Shown one piece after another: positions 9,379 through 21,441 of a stretch of 64,000 nucleotides of DNA. The notes under the pieces were generated by a model, which worked only from the letters and a program-made list of their open reading frames with translations, had not been told where the DNA came from and searched no databases. Origin of the DNA: Alteromonas confluentis (GTDB taxonomy: Bacteria; Pseudomonadota; Gammaproteobacteria; Enterobacterales; Alteromonadaceae); assembly GCF_001757105.1 (NCBI RefSeq), contig NZ_MDHN01000037.1, positions 124,001-188,000 of the forward strand. Reading direction: 5' to 3'. The position numbers were made by a program, and so were the translations under genes. The stretch's first letter is position 1. Each line of letters starts with the position of its first letter.

Positions 9379-11667
9379 ATGAGCGACGACATAATTATCA
9401 ACCGGGACGGTATTGAGCAGATGCCGATGCGCCGGTTTACCGAAGACGCCTACCTCAATTATTCCATGTACGTTATTATGGATCGGGCGCTACCACATAT
9501 TTCTGATGGCTTAAAACCCGTTCAACGACGCATTATCTATGCGATGTCTGACCTGGGGTTATCGGCCACCGCCAAGTATAAAAAATCCGCCAGAACCGTG
9601 GGTGACGTATTGGGTAAATTCCACCCACACGGCGATTCCGCCTGTTACGAAGCCATGGTTCTGATGGCGCAGCCGTTTTCGTACCGCTACCCGCTGGTGG
9701 ATGGTCAGGGCAACTGGGGTGCACCGGATGATCCCAAGTCGTTCGCGGCCATGCGTTATACCGAAGCCCGTTTGTCACGCTTCAGTGAAGTGCTGCTTAG
9801 GGAATTGGGACAAGGCACCGTTGACTGGGTACCTAACTTCGACGGTACGCTGAACGAGCCAAAAAACCTGCCTGCGCGCTTGCCACACATTCTGCTTAAC
9901 GGCGTAACCGGTATCGCAGTGGGTATGGCCACCGATATTCCGCCGCATAACGTGCGTGAAGTGGCAAATGCCTGCGCTTTGCTGTTGGATAACAGCAAAG
10001 CCGAATTATCAGACCTACTTGAACATGTGCAAGGCCCGGACTTCCCTACCGATGCCGAAATTATTACCCCTCGCAGTGATATACGTAAACTTTACGAAAC
10101 CGGTCGTGGCTCGGTAAAAATGCGTGCGGTATTCTTGGAAGAGAATGGCGACATCGTTATTACCGCATTGCCTCATCAGGCATCTGGCGCGAAAGTGCTG
10201 GAACAAATTGCCGGTCAGATGCAGGCCAAAAAGCTACCCATGGTGAGCGATTTGCGAGACGAATCGGACCATGAAAATCCTTGCCGACTGGTGATCACAC
10301 CGCGCTCTAACCGGGTCGACACTGAACAGTTAATGCAGCACTTGTTTGCCACCACGGATCTGGAGAAGAGCTACCGGGTAAACCTGAACATGATTGGTCT
10401 GGATGGTCGTCCGCAGGTCAAAGATCTGCGTACGATTCTGTCCGAATGGCTGGTTTACCGTAAAGACACTGTTACCCGCCGTCTGCAATATCGCTTAGAT
10501 AAAGTACTGGCCCGTTTGCATATTCTTGAAGGTTTGATGATTGCCTTCCTGAATATCGACGAAGTGATTGAGATTATCCGTACCTTTGAAGATCCGAAGG
10601 CGGAACTCATGCGACGCTTTGAGCTTTCAGACAAGCAGGCTGAAGCTATCCTCGAACTGAAGTTACGTCACCTTGCCAAGCTGGAAGAAATTAAAATTCG
10701 TGGTGAGCAGGACGAGTTGGAAGAGGAACGTAAGAAACTGGAAACACTGCTCGGTTCAGACCGTCGCCTGAAAACCCTTATCAAGAAAGAAATTCTTGAA
10801 GATGCCGAAAAGTATGGCGATGACCGCCGTTCTCCGCTGGTGGAACGGGGCGAAGCCAAAGCGTTGTCTGAAAAAGAACTTATTCCGTCTGAAGCGGTTA
10901 CCGTGGTGCTGTCTGAAAAAGGCTGGGCGCGCTGTGCCAAAGGCCACGATGTGGACGCGGAAGGGCTTAGCTACAAATCGGGCGATGGCTATCTTGCCAG
11001 CGCCAAAGGCCGTAGCAACCAGCCTGCGGTTTTCCTCGATACCTCGGGGCGAACCTTTTCTTGCGATGCTCATGGGTTACCGTCTGCCCGTAGTCAGGGC
11101 GAACCGCTTACCGGGCGTTTCAGCGTGGTTGGTGGCGAGCAATTTACCGATGTGCTGATGGGGGATGAAGAGCAGCGCTACCTGATTGCCTCTGACGCTG
11201 GTTACGGCTTCGTGGGCAAATTTGCTGATATGATCAGTAAAAACAAAGCCGGTAAGGCTTTCCTGAGTTTGCCTACCGCCGCAAAAGTGATCACGCCGCA
11301 ACGGGTAAACCTGATTGAATCCGATTTCTGTCTGGCCATTTCAAACGAAGGCCGCATGCTGCTGTTCCCACTGCGCGACTTGCCAAGCTTATCGAAAGGT
11401 AAGGGGAATAAGATTATCAACATTCCTTCTGCCAAGGCGAAAAGCCGTGAAGAATATGTGTGTGCACTCGCCATAGTGCCAGAAGGCGCTTCTGTGAAAG
11501 TGGTGGCCGGTAAACGCAGTATGACGCTGTCGCCATCGGACCTGGAGCACTATCACGGTGAACGCGGTCGTCGGGGTAATAAACTCCCACGCGGTTTACA
11601 GCGCGTTGATGAAGTGGTGGTTGAATTGCCCAAGGGCGCACAGCCAGAAGAAGAAAGTCAGGAGTAA
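9379..11667 (+). CDS. parC: DNA topoisomerase IV subunit A
   Basis: A 762-residue ParC, which with ParE decatenates replicated chromosomes. The N-terminus matches the family ([20 protein letters not shown]). The active-site tyrosine is Tyr127 in [11 protein letters not shown]. The quinolone-determining positions equivalent to E. coli Ser80 and Glu84 are Ser87 and Glu91 ([11 protein letters not shown]), the wild-type susceptible residues. The C-terminal beta-pinwheel region is present. ParC rather than GyrA is supported by length and by the close match to ParC in the first 60 residues. parE is not adjacent; the upstream side is occupied by the divergent glycan genes. Confidence 0.97.
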   Translation: MSDDIIINRDGIEQMPMRRFTEDAYLNYSMYVIMDRALPHISDGLKPVQRRIIYAMSDLGLSATAKYKKSARTVGDVLGKFHPHGDSACYEAMVLMAQPFSYRYPLVDGQGNWGAPDDPKSFAAMRYTEARLSRFSEVLLRELGQGTVDWVPNFDGTLNEPKNLPARLPHILLNGVTGIAVGMATDIPPHNVREVANACALLLDNSKAELSDLLEHVQGPDFPTDAEIITPRSDIRKLYETGRGSVKMRAVFLEENGDIVITALPHQASGAKVLEQIAGQMQAKKLPMVSDLRDESDHENPCRLVITPRSNRVDTEQLMQHLFATTDLEKSYRVNLNMIGLDGRPQVKDLRTILSEWLVYRKDTVTRRLQYRLDKVLARLHILEGLMIAFLNIDEVIEIIRTFEDPKAELMRRFELSDKQAEAILELKLRHLAKLEEIKIRGEQDELEEERKKLETLLGSDRRLKTLIKKEILEDAEKYGDDRRSPLVERGEAKALSEKELIPSEAVTVVLSEKGWARCAKGHDVDAEGLSYKSGDGYLASAKGRSNQPAVFLDTSGRTFSCDAHGLPSARSQGEPLTGRFSVVGGEQFTDVLMGDEEQRYLIASDAGYGFVGKFADMISKNKAGKAFLSLPTAAKVITPQRVNLIESDFCLAISNEGRMLLFPLRDLPSLSKGKGNKIINIPSAKAKSREEYVCALAIVPEGASVKVVAGKRSMTLSPSDLEHYHGERGRRGNKLPRGLQRVDEVVVELPKGAQPEEESQE

Positions 11668-11776
11668 AATTTCTTAACATGTAATGTAGAAACATACTGA
11701 AAATCCGGCCCTTTTAAGTTGTTGAACGCCAACATTCGGCTAAACTCAATTTAGACAGTTTTGAAAGGGTTTGAGT

Positions 11777-12313
11777 ATGCTAGGGGTTGTTTTTACAACA
11801 TTGATAGAAATGCTTGAAGAAAATGTGTCGCCGGAATTTGCCGATGAGGTAATCACCGAAGCTGAACTGGATAACGATGGCGCTTACACCTCCGTGGGGT
11901 ACTATCCGTTCAGTGAGATGCAGAAGATCCTCAGCGTTCTGGTGGCGAAAACTGGCAAACCACCTGAAGAACTGCTTCACGGTTTTGGCTATTACCTGTT
12001 CGGCCGCTTAGCGCAGTCGCACGGGCAGGTGATGTCCGGAAGCAAGAATCTATTAGATGCACTGAGTGTGCTAGATAACGATATCCATGTTCAGGTAAGA
12101 AAGCTTTATCCCGATGCCGATTTGCCTACATTCACTGTTATTTCACGCACCGAGAATACCATGGTGCTGGAATACTACTCAGTGCGTGAGTTAGCGCCGT
12201 TGGCTGAAGGATTAATGGATGGTGCGGCTGAATACTTTGGTCAGAAAATAAATCGGGTAACCACGAAATCGGATAAACCTCACACCTACGAGTTTTTAAT
12301 AACAGTGGAATGA
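11777..12313 (+). CDS. H-NOX haem nitric-oxide sensor
   Basis: A 178-residue haem NO/O2-binding domain protein, starting at the ATG at 11777 with AAAGGG upstream (a TTG two codons earlier is unlikely). The proximal haem ligand is His104 in NDIHVQVRKLYPDADLP. The propionate-binding YxSxR motif is Tyr133, Ser135 and Arg137 (YYSVR). Stand-alone H-NOX proteins in marine gammaproteobacteria sense NO and control a partner histidine kinase or cyclic-di-GMP enzyme. Here the next gene begins 4 nt after the stop and encodes a GGDEF-EAL protein, so control of cyclic-di-GMP in response to NO is the likely role. I see no distal tyrosine evidence for O2 binding. Confidence 0.94.
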   Translation: MLGVVFTTLIEMLEENVSPEFADEVITEAELDNDGAYTSVGYYPFSEMQKILSVLVAKTGKPPEELLHGFGYYLFGRLAQSHGQVMSGSKNLLDALSVLDNDIHVQVRKLYPDADLPTFTVISRTENTMVLEYYSVRELAPLAEGLMDGAAEYFGQKINRVTTKSDKPHTYEFLITVE

Positions 12314-12317
12314 AGAC

Positions 12318-14465
12318 GTGTCTCAACGTGATGCAGAAAAGGAAATTGCAGCGCTACAGCGTCGCCTAAGCAGAGAAAAGGCCGCTCGAGGGCAGGCTGA
12401 AAGCCTGCTGAATGAAAAGAGTGAGGCACTTTATGATGCGTTAAAACAAAGTCAAGGCACGGAAAGTCGCTTACGGCTGGCTATGTGGGCCGCTCAGGAA
12501 TCTTACTGGGAATGGAAGGCTGACTGCGACGAGATCACTATCCGCACCTTTTCATTGCGTTCTGCCCGCGAGTCAAAATGGCAAAGTAACCCCTTCGATT
12601 TACTGCAAAAAATTCACGATGAAGATTTAAGCCAACTCCAGTTGCAATGGGCGATTGTGCTACACGGAGGCGAAGATCGTCTTGAGTTTTCATTTCGGTT
12701 TCAACGCAAAAAACAGTTTATGTGGATGCGTTTGCGCGGCCGAGTTCTTGAACGAGATGAATTTGGTTCAGCGGTACATATCGTTGGCACAACCCGCGAT
12801 ATAACGAGCGAAAGGGAAGTTGAGCAAACCTTTCATCTGATGGCATCTGCCTTTGCCAGCTCGCGCGAACCCATGCTGGTCCTTGCCAGCGACTACACCA
12901 TAACCGAATGCAATGGCGCCTTTGTGGGTATGTTGCGCGCTGGTGATAAGCAACGGCTTATCGGCACTTCGCTTCCCTCCATGCTGGTAGATTCTACCCG
13001 GCATTTTGCCGCAGTTTCAGGTTCTCAAAGCCGTTTCGAAAGTATTTTGGTCACACCGGATGAGCGAGAAATTCCTGTGGATGTTTCGCTATCCCGATTT
13101 GAAAGTCAGTATCAAAAACGGCCTTATGTGATCGCAACCATCCGCGACATTTCCGAACGTAAGTTTAACGAAAACCGTTTACGACAGATGGCGATGCACG
13201 ATGACCTGACCGGGCTTAATAATCGCAACGGTCTAACCGAGTCGTTGCAGCATATACTACAGGCAGAAAAAGCGTTCAGTTTACTGTTTATCGACCTTGA
13301 TGGCTTTAAGTTGGTAAACGATGGTGCTGGACACGAAGTCGGGGATGATTGCCTTCGTAGCGTGGCAAGGCTTCTTGAGAGGATTAGGCTCGAAGGCACA
13401 ATTGTAACCCGTTGGGGAGGGGATGAATTCGTGGTTGTTTTGCCCACGTGTGGCGAAGACACGGCCATGGACATCAGCGAATATATTATCAGTGGTATCG
13501 AATCATTGCAGATCATATCGACCAGCACTGAACTTCGATTGTCTGCCAGTGTGGGCATTGCCAGCTACCCGAATGATGGAGAAAGCATAGAGCGCCTAAT
13601 ACAGAACGCGGACGCTGCAATGTACCAGGCGAAAATGGCGGGTAAAGGGCGGGCCAATGTTTATCAACAGGGCTTGTGGGAAAGCATGAAAGCCCAAGTG
13701 AGTTTGCTGTCTGATTTGCGCAAGGCCATCGAGCAAGAACGGCTGGATTTTTACGTGCAGGGCAAATACGACATTAAGGGCGTACTGCAATCAGGTGAAA
13801 TGTTGTGCCGCTGGCATTCTGCCATGCACGGTAATGTTTCCCCTGGCGTTTTTATTCCCCTTGCGGAGGCTAATCAGCTGGATTTCCAGATTGGTCTGAT
13901 GGCTCTATCCCGGGCCTGCGACTATCTGGAAGTGATGGCAGAACATGGGCTTACCGTACCGCTGGCCGTGAACATTAGTGCAAGTCAGTTACTCGACCCT
14001 TTGTTTCCTGCCGAAGCCTCTGAAATCTGCTTTAACCGTAATATTCCGCCCCGCTTAATTGAGATAGAGTTAACCGAATCTATATTCATTCAAAATGAAG
14101 AGCGCGCTCTGGCTGCATTGAATGCCTTGCGACAAAGTGGCTTTTCACTCGCGCTGGACGACTTCGGGAGTGGGTTTTCTGCTTTGAGTTATCTCAAAAT
14201 GTTCGATTTCGACACCGTAAAACTCGACAGAAGTCTGCTTAAAGATATTCATTACAACAAAAAGGCATTGGCGCTGTTTCAGGGAATCATAGCCATGTTG
14301 CAGCAACTGAATATACACACGGTCATTGAAGGGGTAGAGCTTGCTGAATATCTTCCCCTGCTTCGTGAGGCAAATGTGAACCTGCTGCAGGGGTTTTATT
14401 TTGATAAGCCCGCGCAGTTCAGCGAGTTTATTTTGCGGCTTCCTATGCATCCCACCGTTGAATGA
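12318..14465 (+). CDS. PAS-GGDEF-EAL cyclic-di-GMP enzyme, H-NOX partner
   Basis: A 715-residue cytoplasmic protein beginning at a GTG 4 nt after the H-NOX stop; no in-frame ATG lies nearby. It has an N-terminal coiled coil (about 1-50) and two PAS-type domains (about 52-165 and 170-280). The GGDEF domain (about 290-450) has an intact RWGGDEF site. The EAL domain (about 460-710) reads GEMLCRW, so the signature is E-M-L. The catalytic set otherwise looks intact: the signature Glu, VNIS, ELTES, DDFGSG, KLDRSLL, IEGVE and QGF. It could make or degrade cyclic-di-GMP, and the H-NOX protein probably switches the balance, as known for H-NOX/GGDEF-EAL pairs. Confidence 0.93.
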   Translation: MSQRDAEKEIAALQRRLSREKAARGQAESLLNEKSEALYDALKQSQGTESRLRLAMWAAQESYWEWKADCDEITIRTFSLRSARESKWQSNPFDLLQKIHDEDLSQLQLQWAIVLHGGEDRLEFSFRFQRKKQFMWMRLRGRVLERDEFGSAVHIVGTTRDITSEREVEQTFHLMASAFASSREPMLVLASDYTITECNGAFVGMLRAGDKQRLIGTSLPSMLVDSTRHFAAVSGSQSRFESILVTPDEREIPVDVSLSRFESQYQKRPYVIATIRDISERKFNENRLRQMAMHDDLTGLNNRNGLTESLQHILQAEKAFSLLFIDLDGFKLVNDGAGHEVGDDCLRSVARLLERIRLEGTIVTRWGGDEFVVVLPTCGEDTAMDISEYIISGIESLQIISTSTELRLSASVGIASYPNDGESIERLIQNADAAMYQAKMAGKGRANVYQQGLWESMKAQVSLLSDLRKAIEQERLDFYVQGKYDIKGVLQSGEMLCRWHSAMHGNVSPGVFIPLAEANQLDFQIGLMALSRACDYLEVMAEHGLTVPLAVNISASQLLDPLFPAEASEICFNRNIPPRLIEIELTESIFIQNEERALAALNALRQSGFSLALDDFGSGFSALSYLKMFDFDTVKLDRSLLKDIHYNKKALALFQGIIAMLQQLNIHTVIEGVELAEYLPLLREANVNLLQGFYFDKPAQFSEFILRLPMHPTVE

Positions 14466-14482
14466 TTGCGGCAGCGAATAGA

Positions 14483-14534
14483 AAAACGGCGGCTATCCGA
14501 TCCGGTTAAAGGCTAGCCGCCGTTTTGTTTTTTT
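14483..14534. terminator. Strong bidirectional intrinsic terminator
   Basis: The 13-nt arms at 14483-14495 and 14514-14526 (aaaacggcggcta and its exact complement) are followed by gttttttt on the plus strand and by five T on the minus strand. It lies between the convergent GGDEF-EAL and DUF1338 genes and can end both transcripts. Confidence 0.93.
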
Positions 14535-14570
14535 ACTGAGCTACAAACTACTACCTAAAGAGACAAGCTC

Positions 14571-15377
14571 TTAACGGGCATTCGTGCTTTCAAATATTTT
14601 ATCCGCTGACGCGGCAACAAATCCCTGGTACAGCTTGCCATCAGGCATAGCATAGCGCTGTGCAAACTCATAGAAGCAGGAAGGAATTTGCAGGGTTTCA
14701 TCACCCATTTTCACGTTGGCTTTGTCAGCCATGGTGGAAGACTGGGCCAGACACACCTCCTCTCCACCTTTAATTTCGCCACCAGAAGTATTCAGCACAA
14801 AACCGGCTTCTTTAAGCAACGTGTTCACATCAACCAGTGACTGGGTCTGTTTCAGGTGGTTAACACTAACTGTGAAGTGGTTGGCCTGAAAACCCCATGC
14901 CGCTAGCCAGGCTGCGTATTCTGATTCGTTCAGCAGGGTATCGTAATCTTCCTTCGACAAGTCCCACTGCGGGCCTGAATACAGAAAGGTTTCGGCATTC
15001 ACCTGCTCGCCGTCCATCTGCTCAACCAGACGGCTGATGATGTCCTGAGCCTGCTGCGATAGTTCACCTACCCGCAATTCACTGATAAACACCTTTGGCT
15101 TTGTATCGTCCGGGTGTTCGAAGTGCTTGGCATCGAGTTTTTTAGCTTCAAAATCGTACTGGCCTTTCTCTTCGTAACCTAACGCCAGAAAATGCGCCGC
15201 CAACTTGTCGAGGCGGGTTTTATCAAGGTTGAAGGTACGAAAGGCGACGTGGTCGTTGACGATGTCGTCACCGTTTTCTTCGCCGACCAACAGCGCATGA
15301 ATTTTATGCGCTGATGGTGTGATAGTGACATACTTGTCCCAGAGGCGGGCAAACAACGTATCTACGTTAGTATGCAT
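14571..15377 (-). CDS. DUF1338 family non-haem iron oxygenase-like protein
   Basis: A 268-residue DUF1338 protein. The family includes HglS, a 2-oxoadipate dioxygenase/decarboxylase of lysine catabolism. Likely metal ligands are the His in DHVAFRTF, the His in ANHFTVSVNH and the Glu in CFYEFAQRY. It is clearly shorter than HglS (about 460 residues), so it is a compact family member. It starts 22 nt after astD in an arginine-catabolic gene row (argD-astA-astD), so it may act on a 2-oxo acid or on a side product of amino-acid breakdown. The family call is firm and the reaction is inferred. Confidence 0.85.
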   Translation of the reverse strand: MHTNVDTLFARLWDKYVTITPSAHKIHALLVGEENGDDIVNDHVAFRTFNLDKTRLDKLAAHFLALGYEEKGQYDFEAKKLDAKHFEHPDDTKPKVFISELRVGELSQQAQDIISRLVEQMDGEQVNAETFLYSGPQWDLSKEDYDTLLNESEYAAWLAAWGFQANHFTVSVNHLKQTQSLVDVNTLLKEAGFVLNTSGGEIKGGEEVCLAQSSTMADKANVKMGDETLQIPSCFYEFAQRYAMPDGKLYQGFVAASADKIFESTNAR

Positions 15378-15399
15378 AGTCTGTGTCCTTGTTATTGGT

Positions 15400-16869
15400 T
15401 TACAGCGTCAGACCCGGGCTCAACGAGCCAGGCAGGGTAACTTTGTCCAGTTCTACAGACGCGACCGGGTAGGCGCAGTAGTCTGCAGCATAGTACGCAC
15501 TGGCACGGTGGTTACCGCTTTCGCCCACACCACCAAATGGAGCAGCACTGCTTGCACCCGTAATTGGACGGTTCCAGTTAACAATACCGGCACGAATACG
15601 CTGGAAGAAATAGCGGTAATCTTCTTCGCTGTCGCCCAGGAAGCCTGCAGACAAACCGTAGCGGGTGTTGTTGGCCTCTTTAATGGCGGCGTCGAAGTCG
15701 CTATAACGAATCACTTTCAATAACGGACCAAAATGCTCTTCATCAAGAAGGCTATTCAGAATACCTGTTACATCAATAATACCTGGCGTCGCAAATCCTT
15801 TGTTGTCCTCGGGCTGTGTCAGCTCAAGCAGTGTTTCAGCGCCCAGAGCAACCAGTTCCGCTTGGGCGTCGACCATCATTTTTGCAGCTTTGGCAGAGAT
15901 CATTGCGCCCATGAATGGTTGATCTTCAGCGTCGTATTCACCCACTTTAATTTGTTTGGTCACATCAATCAGACGAGACAGAATGGCATCACCAGCGGTG
16001 CCTTCTGGCAGAAACAGACGACGAGAGCAGGTACAACGTTGGCCTGAGGTGACAAATGCTGACTGCACGATGTCGTGAACCGCGGCATCGGTGTCGGCCA
16101 CGTCTTTAACGACAAGCGGGTTATTGCCGCCCATCTCCAGCGCTAGGATCTTACCCGGGTGACCGGCAAACTGTTCGTGCAAAATCTTACCGGTACGCGA
16201 GCTACCGGTGAAGAACAGGCCGTCGATACCCGCATGCGTTGCCAGTGCTTTCCCGGTTTCTACTTCACCTTGAACCAGGTTCAGTACGCCTGCTGGTAAA
16301 CCGGCTTTTTCCCACAATTGAACCATCAGTTCAGCAACGGCTGGTGTAAGGTCGCTAGGCTTAAATACGATGGTGTTACCCGCCATGAGCGCAGGCACAA
16401 TGTGACCATTTGGCAGATGGCCAGGAAAGTTATAAGGGCCAAATACCGCTACAACACCGTGAGGCTTGTGGCGGATAAATGCCTGACCTACAGGCATGGG
16501 GTTTTCAACCGTACCGGTACGGTCGTGATAGGCTTTTTCAGAAATACCGATCTTGCCGGTCATAGCACCAACTTCGGTTGCTGTTTCCCACTCAGGTTTA
16601 CCGGTTTCGCGAGCAATCAGCTTGGCTAATTCTGGCTTGTGTTCCGCCAGCAGTTCACCATATTTTTTAATGATAGCCAGACGTTCTTCAAAACTGCGGA
16701 ATGACCAGTCAGTCAGGGCGGTACGGGCGGCTTCGATGGCAGTGTCTACTTGCTCTGCCGTAGCTGCCTGACCTTCCCAGATAACCTGATCTTTGGCTGG
16801 ATCGATTGATTTCAGAGCGTGGCCTAGTCCAGCGACCCACTCACCGTTAATAAAGTGCGTAGTTTGCAT
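15400..16869 (-). CDS. astD: N-succinylglutamate 5-semialdehyde dehydrogenase
   Basis: A 489-residue NAD-dependent aldehyde dehydrogenase that oxidises succinylglutamate semialdehyde to succinylglutamate, the fourth step of the arginine succinyltransferase pathway. The catalytic cysteine is Cys279 in SGQRCTC and the general base Glu245 in LALEMGG. The length matches AstD, and the position directly after astA fixes the specificity. The gap to astA is 15 nt. astB and astE, needed to complete the pathway, are not in this window. Confidence 0.96.
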   Translation of the reverse strand: MQTTHFINGEWVAGLGHALKSIDPAKDQVIWEGQAATAEQVDTAIEAARTALTDWSFRSFEERLAIIKKYGELLAEHKPELAKLIARETGKPEWETATEVGAMTGKIGISEKAYHDRTGTVENPMPVGQAFIRHKPHGVVAVFGPYNFPGHLPNGHIVPALMAGNTIVFKPSDLTPAVAELMVQLWEKAGLPAGVLNLVQGEVETGKALATHAGIDGLFFTGSSRTGKILHEQFAGHPGKILALEMGGNNPLVVKDVADTDAAVHDIVQSAFVTSGQRCTCSRRLFLPEGTAGDAILSRLIDVTKQIKVGEYDAEDQPFMGAMISAKAAKMMVDAQAELVALGAETLLELTQPEDNKGFATPGIIDVTGILNSLLDEEHFGPLLKVIRYSDFDAAIKEANNTRYGLSAGFLGDSEEDYRYFFQRIRAGIVNWNRPITGASSAAPFGGVGESGNHRASAYYAADYCAYPVASVELDKVTLPGSLSPGLTL

Positions 16870-16884
16870 GAAATTGTCCTGTCG

Positions 16885-17922
16885 TTAGTCTCGAAAACTG
16901 ACCGGTGCGAATCGCACCATGTCGCCTTCGTTTATATTAAGTGCCTTCGCAGCTAATCGTGAGATCACGGCGACACCGCGATCTTCGCTAACCGCCAAGT
17001 CGGTGGCAACGGCGCGAAAATCAGCTACTGAGGTATTGATGATATAGCAAGTTTGTCCGCCCTGAGCTGCACCTTGATCGTCGATGACAATCGGCAGTTT
17101 ACGGCTCATCTGAGCGGTACGGATATGACTGAGGTTAGCCTCTACAGTGGGGCCAGCATCAAAAATATCCACGTAACCCCGGCAACTGAAACCTTCTTCT
17201 TCCAGCAGCATTAATGCGGGACGGGTTTTCTGATGAACCTGACCAATAACTGCCTGGGCTTCTTTGCTGAGTAAGTTAACGTAAATAGGATATTTAGGCA
17301 TGAGTTCAGCAATAAAGCGTTTATTACCAATGCCGGTAAGATAATCTGCGGTAGGGAAGTCCAGCGAGAAGAAGTGCTCTTCGAGCCACGCCCAGAACGG
17401 CGATTTCCCTTCCTCGTCACTCACACCGCGCATTTCTGCAATGATGGTTTCTGAGAACCGCTCACGGTGCTCCATCATAAACAAAAAGCGAACTTTAGAC
17501 AGAAAACGGCCGTTCACGCCGCCCCGAGCCTGCTCGCGCAGGAACAGGGTGCAGATTTCTGTCACACCGGTGTAGTCGTTACACACAGAAAGAATATCCA
17601 CTGTGTTGTGGATATTCAGTTCCCGGGAGGCGTGCACCACTTTACCTAAATGGTAGTGGTAGAACGCGTCATCCAGTCCAACCGCGGCTTCAATACCGGT
17701 GGTACCTACAACAGTACCGGTGACGGTATCTTCCATCACAAACAGATACGACTGATTGCCGGGCTGGGTAACTTGCTCGGAAAACGCTTTTTCAGCCCGC
17801 GCAATTTTTTTACGCAGCAGCGTTTCGTTTACCGGCAACGAAGTAAAACCAATACCGGATTCAACAGCGATGTTATTCAGCGCGTCGTAGTCGTTATTGT
17901 TGATTGGGCGAATGATATGCAT
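16885..17922 (-). CDS. astA: Arginine N-succinyltransferase
   Basis: A 345-residue AstA, which transfers succinyl from succinyl-CoA to arginine in the first committed step of the arginine succinyltransferase pathway. The start (MHIIRPINNNDYDALNNIA) and the central GVNGRFLSKVRFLFMMEH region are typical of the family. It lies 24 nt after argD and 15 nt before astD, in one operon. Confidence 0.96.
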   Translation of the reverse strand: MHIIRPINNNDYDALNNIAVESGIGFTSLPVNETLLRKKIARAEKAFSEQVTQPGNQSYLFVMEDTVTGTVVGTTGIEAAVGLDDAFYHYHLGKVVHASRELNIHNTVDILSVCNDYTGVTEICTLFLREQARGGVNGRFLSKVRFLFMMEHRERFSETIIAEMRGVSDEEGKSPFWAWLEEHFFSLDFPTADYLTGIGNKRFIAELMPKYPIYVNLLSKEAQAVIGQVHQKTRPALMLLEEEGFSCRGYVDIFDAGPTVEANLSHIRTAQMSRKLPIVIDDQGAAQGGQTCYIINTSVADFRAVATDLAVSEDRGVAVISRLAAKALNINEGDMVRFAPVSFRD

Positions 17923-17946
17923 AGTTGCTTACTCGCAAGCCTAAAT

Positions 17947-19517
<1,571 letters not shown>

Positions 19518-20744
19518 TCAAATCTTATCTTCATCGATGAGAGGAAGTTGGAATAACTCAGTCACCTTCAAAACATCTCGTTCGCTGCGAACAAAACCCG
19601 TTTTGTGCAGTGCCAGCGGAATTTCGCTTTTCTCAAGAAATTTGCCCTGATGCAACATGCGGATAGAAGCGTAAGCCTGGGCTTTTTTCAGCAGTTCAGT
19701 AACGTCATGGGGGTGTTTATCTTGTTCGGCAATTTCAGTAAATGGCAGTGCAATTCGTAATCGCTTGAAACCCATGGCAGTGGTGAGCTTAGCCGTTAAT
19801 GCCGGGGCGAGTTCTTCTTGCATTGCAATAAGATAATTAGCCGACGGTTGCGCCTTCTGCATCGCCGTATGCAATGGCGCATTTCTGGCGATTTCAGCTT
19901 CTCTCAGCAGTGAAAGTTGTGCTTGCTCAAAGGCTTTAAAATAGAGCCGAGCAATAGTACTGCGCCCGAGTTGGGAAAAGATGCCAATGGTAAAGGCTTC
20001 ATGAGGTGACACGCTGTAATCGTCAGCCAACGCCCGCATAGATAAGCCAATGGCTTCGCCATACTTTAAAAGCCGGGTTTTAATTTCAGGATATGGATCG
20101 GTGATTTTAGGCAGCGCCCGTTTTAATACCGATACGGGTATTAATAATCTGAGGTTCTCAATACCGATAAAGCTTAATGCAGTGCGCATGGTTTCCACTG
20201 GAATGATTTTTCCCCGGGAATCCTTACGTCTGAATTTCGGCGTGTTGACGATAGTCATTAAGTCATCGTAGAGCCAAGGTAATGCACTGGCGTGTGACTC
20301 GATACGGGTTATGGATGTTGCGCGAACCGAGAGCACATCGAGTAATGGCGCCACATCTTCACTTAAACCGAGAACCGATGAAAGCACGGTTTCTGCGTCT
20401 TCAATCTCGCCGCGGATCAGATCAAACACGTGCTGGTGTACTTCTGCATTTACGCGGTCAATTAGGCTGGCTTCAGTTTTTTGTTGTAACTGCTTATTCT
20501 CAATGGCTACTTTTTCAACATGCAGTAGCTGTCGTCTGGCATAACCCTGTTCCGACTGGGCAAAGGCAACCTCACCAGGACTTCTGCGGCCCATCATTTC
20601 AGATACACGAGCAGCGTCGATTAGCAGGTTATCAAACCGTTCAGATATAGGAGGGAGACTGTCGGAGTTTTCATTCACGGCAAGTAAGTTCCTACGGACA
20701 TTTGACCAACTTTTGCTGTTCTCGGAAATGGGGTGTGAGAGCAT
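19518..20744 (-). CDS. HDOD domain protein
   Basis: A 408-residue cytoplasmic protein with an HDOD domain at about residues 125-330. The N-terminal part contains a helical stretch (residues 60-115). HDOD proteins are catalytically silent HD relatives tied to signalling, often cyclic-di-GMP or type IV pilus control. No further output domain is visible. It lies between argD and pabA on the same strand, with large gaps on both sides, so it is probably its own transcript. The function cannot be given more precisely. Confidence 0.8.
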   Translation of the reverse strand: MLSHPISENSKSWSNVRRNLLAVNENSDSLPPISERFDNLLIDAARVSEMMGRRSPGEVAFAQSEQGYARRQLLHVEKVAIENKQLQQKTEASLIDRVNAEVHQHVFDLIRGEIEDAETVLSSVLGLSEDVAPLLDVLSVRATSITRIESHASALPWLYDDLMTIVNTPKFRRKDSRGKIIPVETMRTALSFIGIENLRLLIPVSVLKRALPKITDPYPEIKTRLLKYGEAIGLSMRALADDYSVSPHEAFTIGIFSQLGRSTIARLYFKAFEQAQLSLLREAEIARNAPLHTAMQKAQPSANYLIAMQEELAPALTAKLTTAMGFKRLRIALPFTEIAEQDKHPHDVTELLKKAQAYASIRMLHQGKFLEKSEIPLALHKTGFVRSERDVLKVTELFQLPLIDEDKI

Positions 20745-20832
20745 GACAACAAACCTATAACTCTAATCGTACCCATTTATCGACCAATATAGCGTTTTTT
20801 TTTAGCTTTTTGAGCGATTTATGCAATATAAA

Positions 20833-21414
20833 TTATAAAGCAAGGGTTAAAAAGCGTTGCAGTACCGCATGCCCATGTTCTGTCAGTAACGATTCCGGGT
20901 GAAACTGCACGCCCCAGACCGGAAGGGACTGATGACTTATGGCCATGATTTCTCGTTTTCCGTTTTGCCCCTCGCACCAGGCATCAACCTGTAATGTGTC
21001 AGGCAGCGTGGAAGGTTCGATAACCAGAGAGTGGTAGCGGGTTACTTCATAACCTTGGGGCAAACCTTCAAATAGCCCGGCTTCACGATGATACAGTGGT
21101 GAAGTTTTACCGTGCCTGACTTTGTCTGCACGGGTCACTGTGCCGCCAAATACCTGACCGATAGATTGATGGCCTAAGCAAACACCTAGCATAGGAATTT
21201 TACCGGCAAAGTGTTCGATGGCTGCTAACGTGATACCTGCATCGTCTGGCGTGCAGGGACCCGGCGAGAGCACAAGGTAATCTGGAGATATTGCTTCGAT
21301 CTGAGCAAGCGTGATGGCGTCATTACGCACCACACTGACTTCCTGGCCCAGTTCCGTAAAGTACCGGGCCAAGTTGTGAGTAAAGGAATCGAAGTTATCA
21401 ATTAATAACAACAC
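20833..21414 (-). CDS. pabA: Aminodeoxychorismate/anthranilate synthase glutaminase subunit
   Basis: A 193-residue class I glutamine amidotransferase that supplies ammonia to chorismate-utilising enzymes in folate (and possibly tryptophan) synthesis. The triad is Cys79 (LGVCLGHQ), His172 and Glu174 (FHPES). PabA is chosen over TrpG because it is not in a trp operon and because pabA sits by argD in many related genomes. The gap to trpS upstream is 27 nt, so they are probably co-transcribed. Confidence 0.92.
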   Translation of the reverse strand: MLLLIDNFDSFTHNLARYFTELGQEVSVVRNDAITLAQIEAISPDYLVLSPGPCTPDDAGITLAAIEHFAGKIPMLGVCLGHQSIGQVFGGTVTRADKVRHGKTSPLYHREAGLFEGLPQGYEVTRYHSLVIEPSTLPDTLQVDAWCEGQNGKREIMAISHQSLPVWGVQFHPESLLTEHGHAVLQRFLTLAL

Positions 21415-21441
21415 AGGCTGATCCCGAATGTAAAAGGCGGC

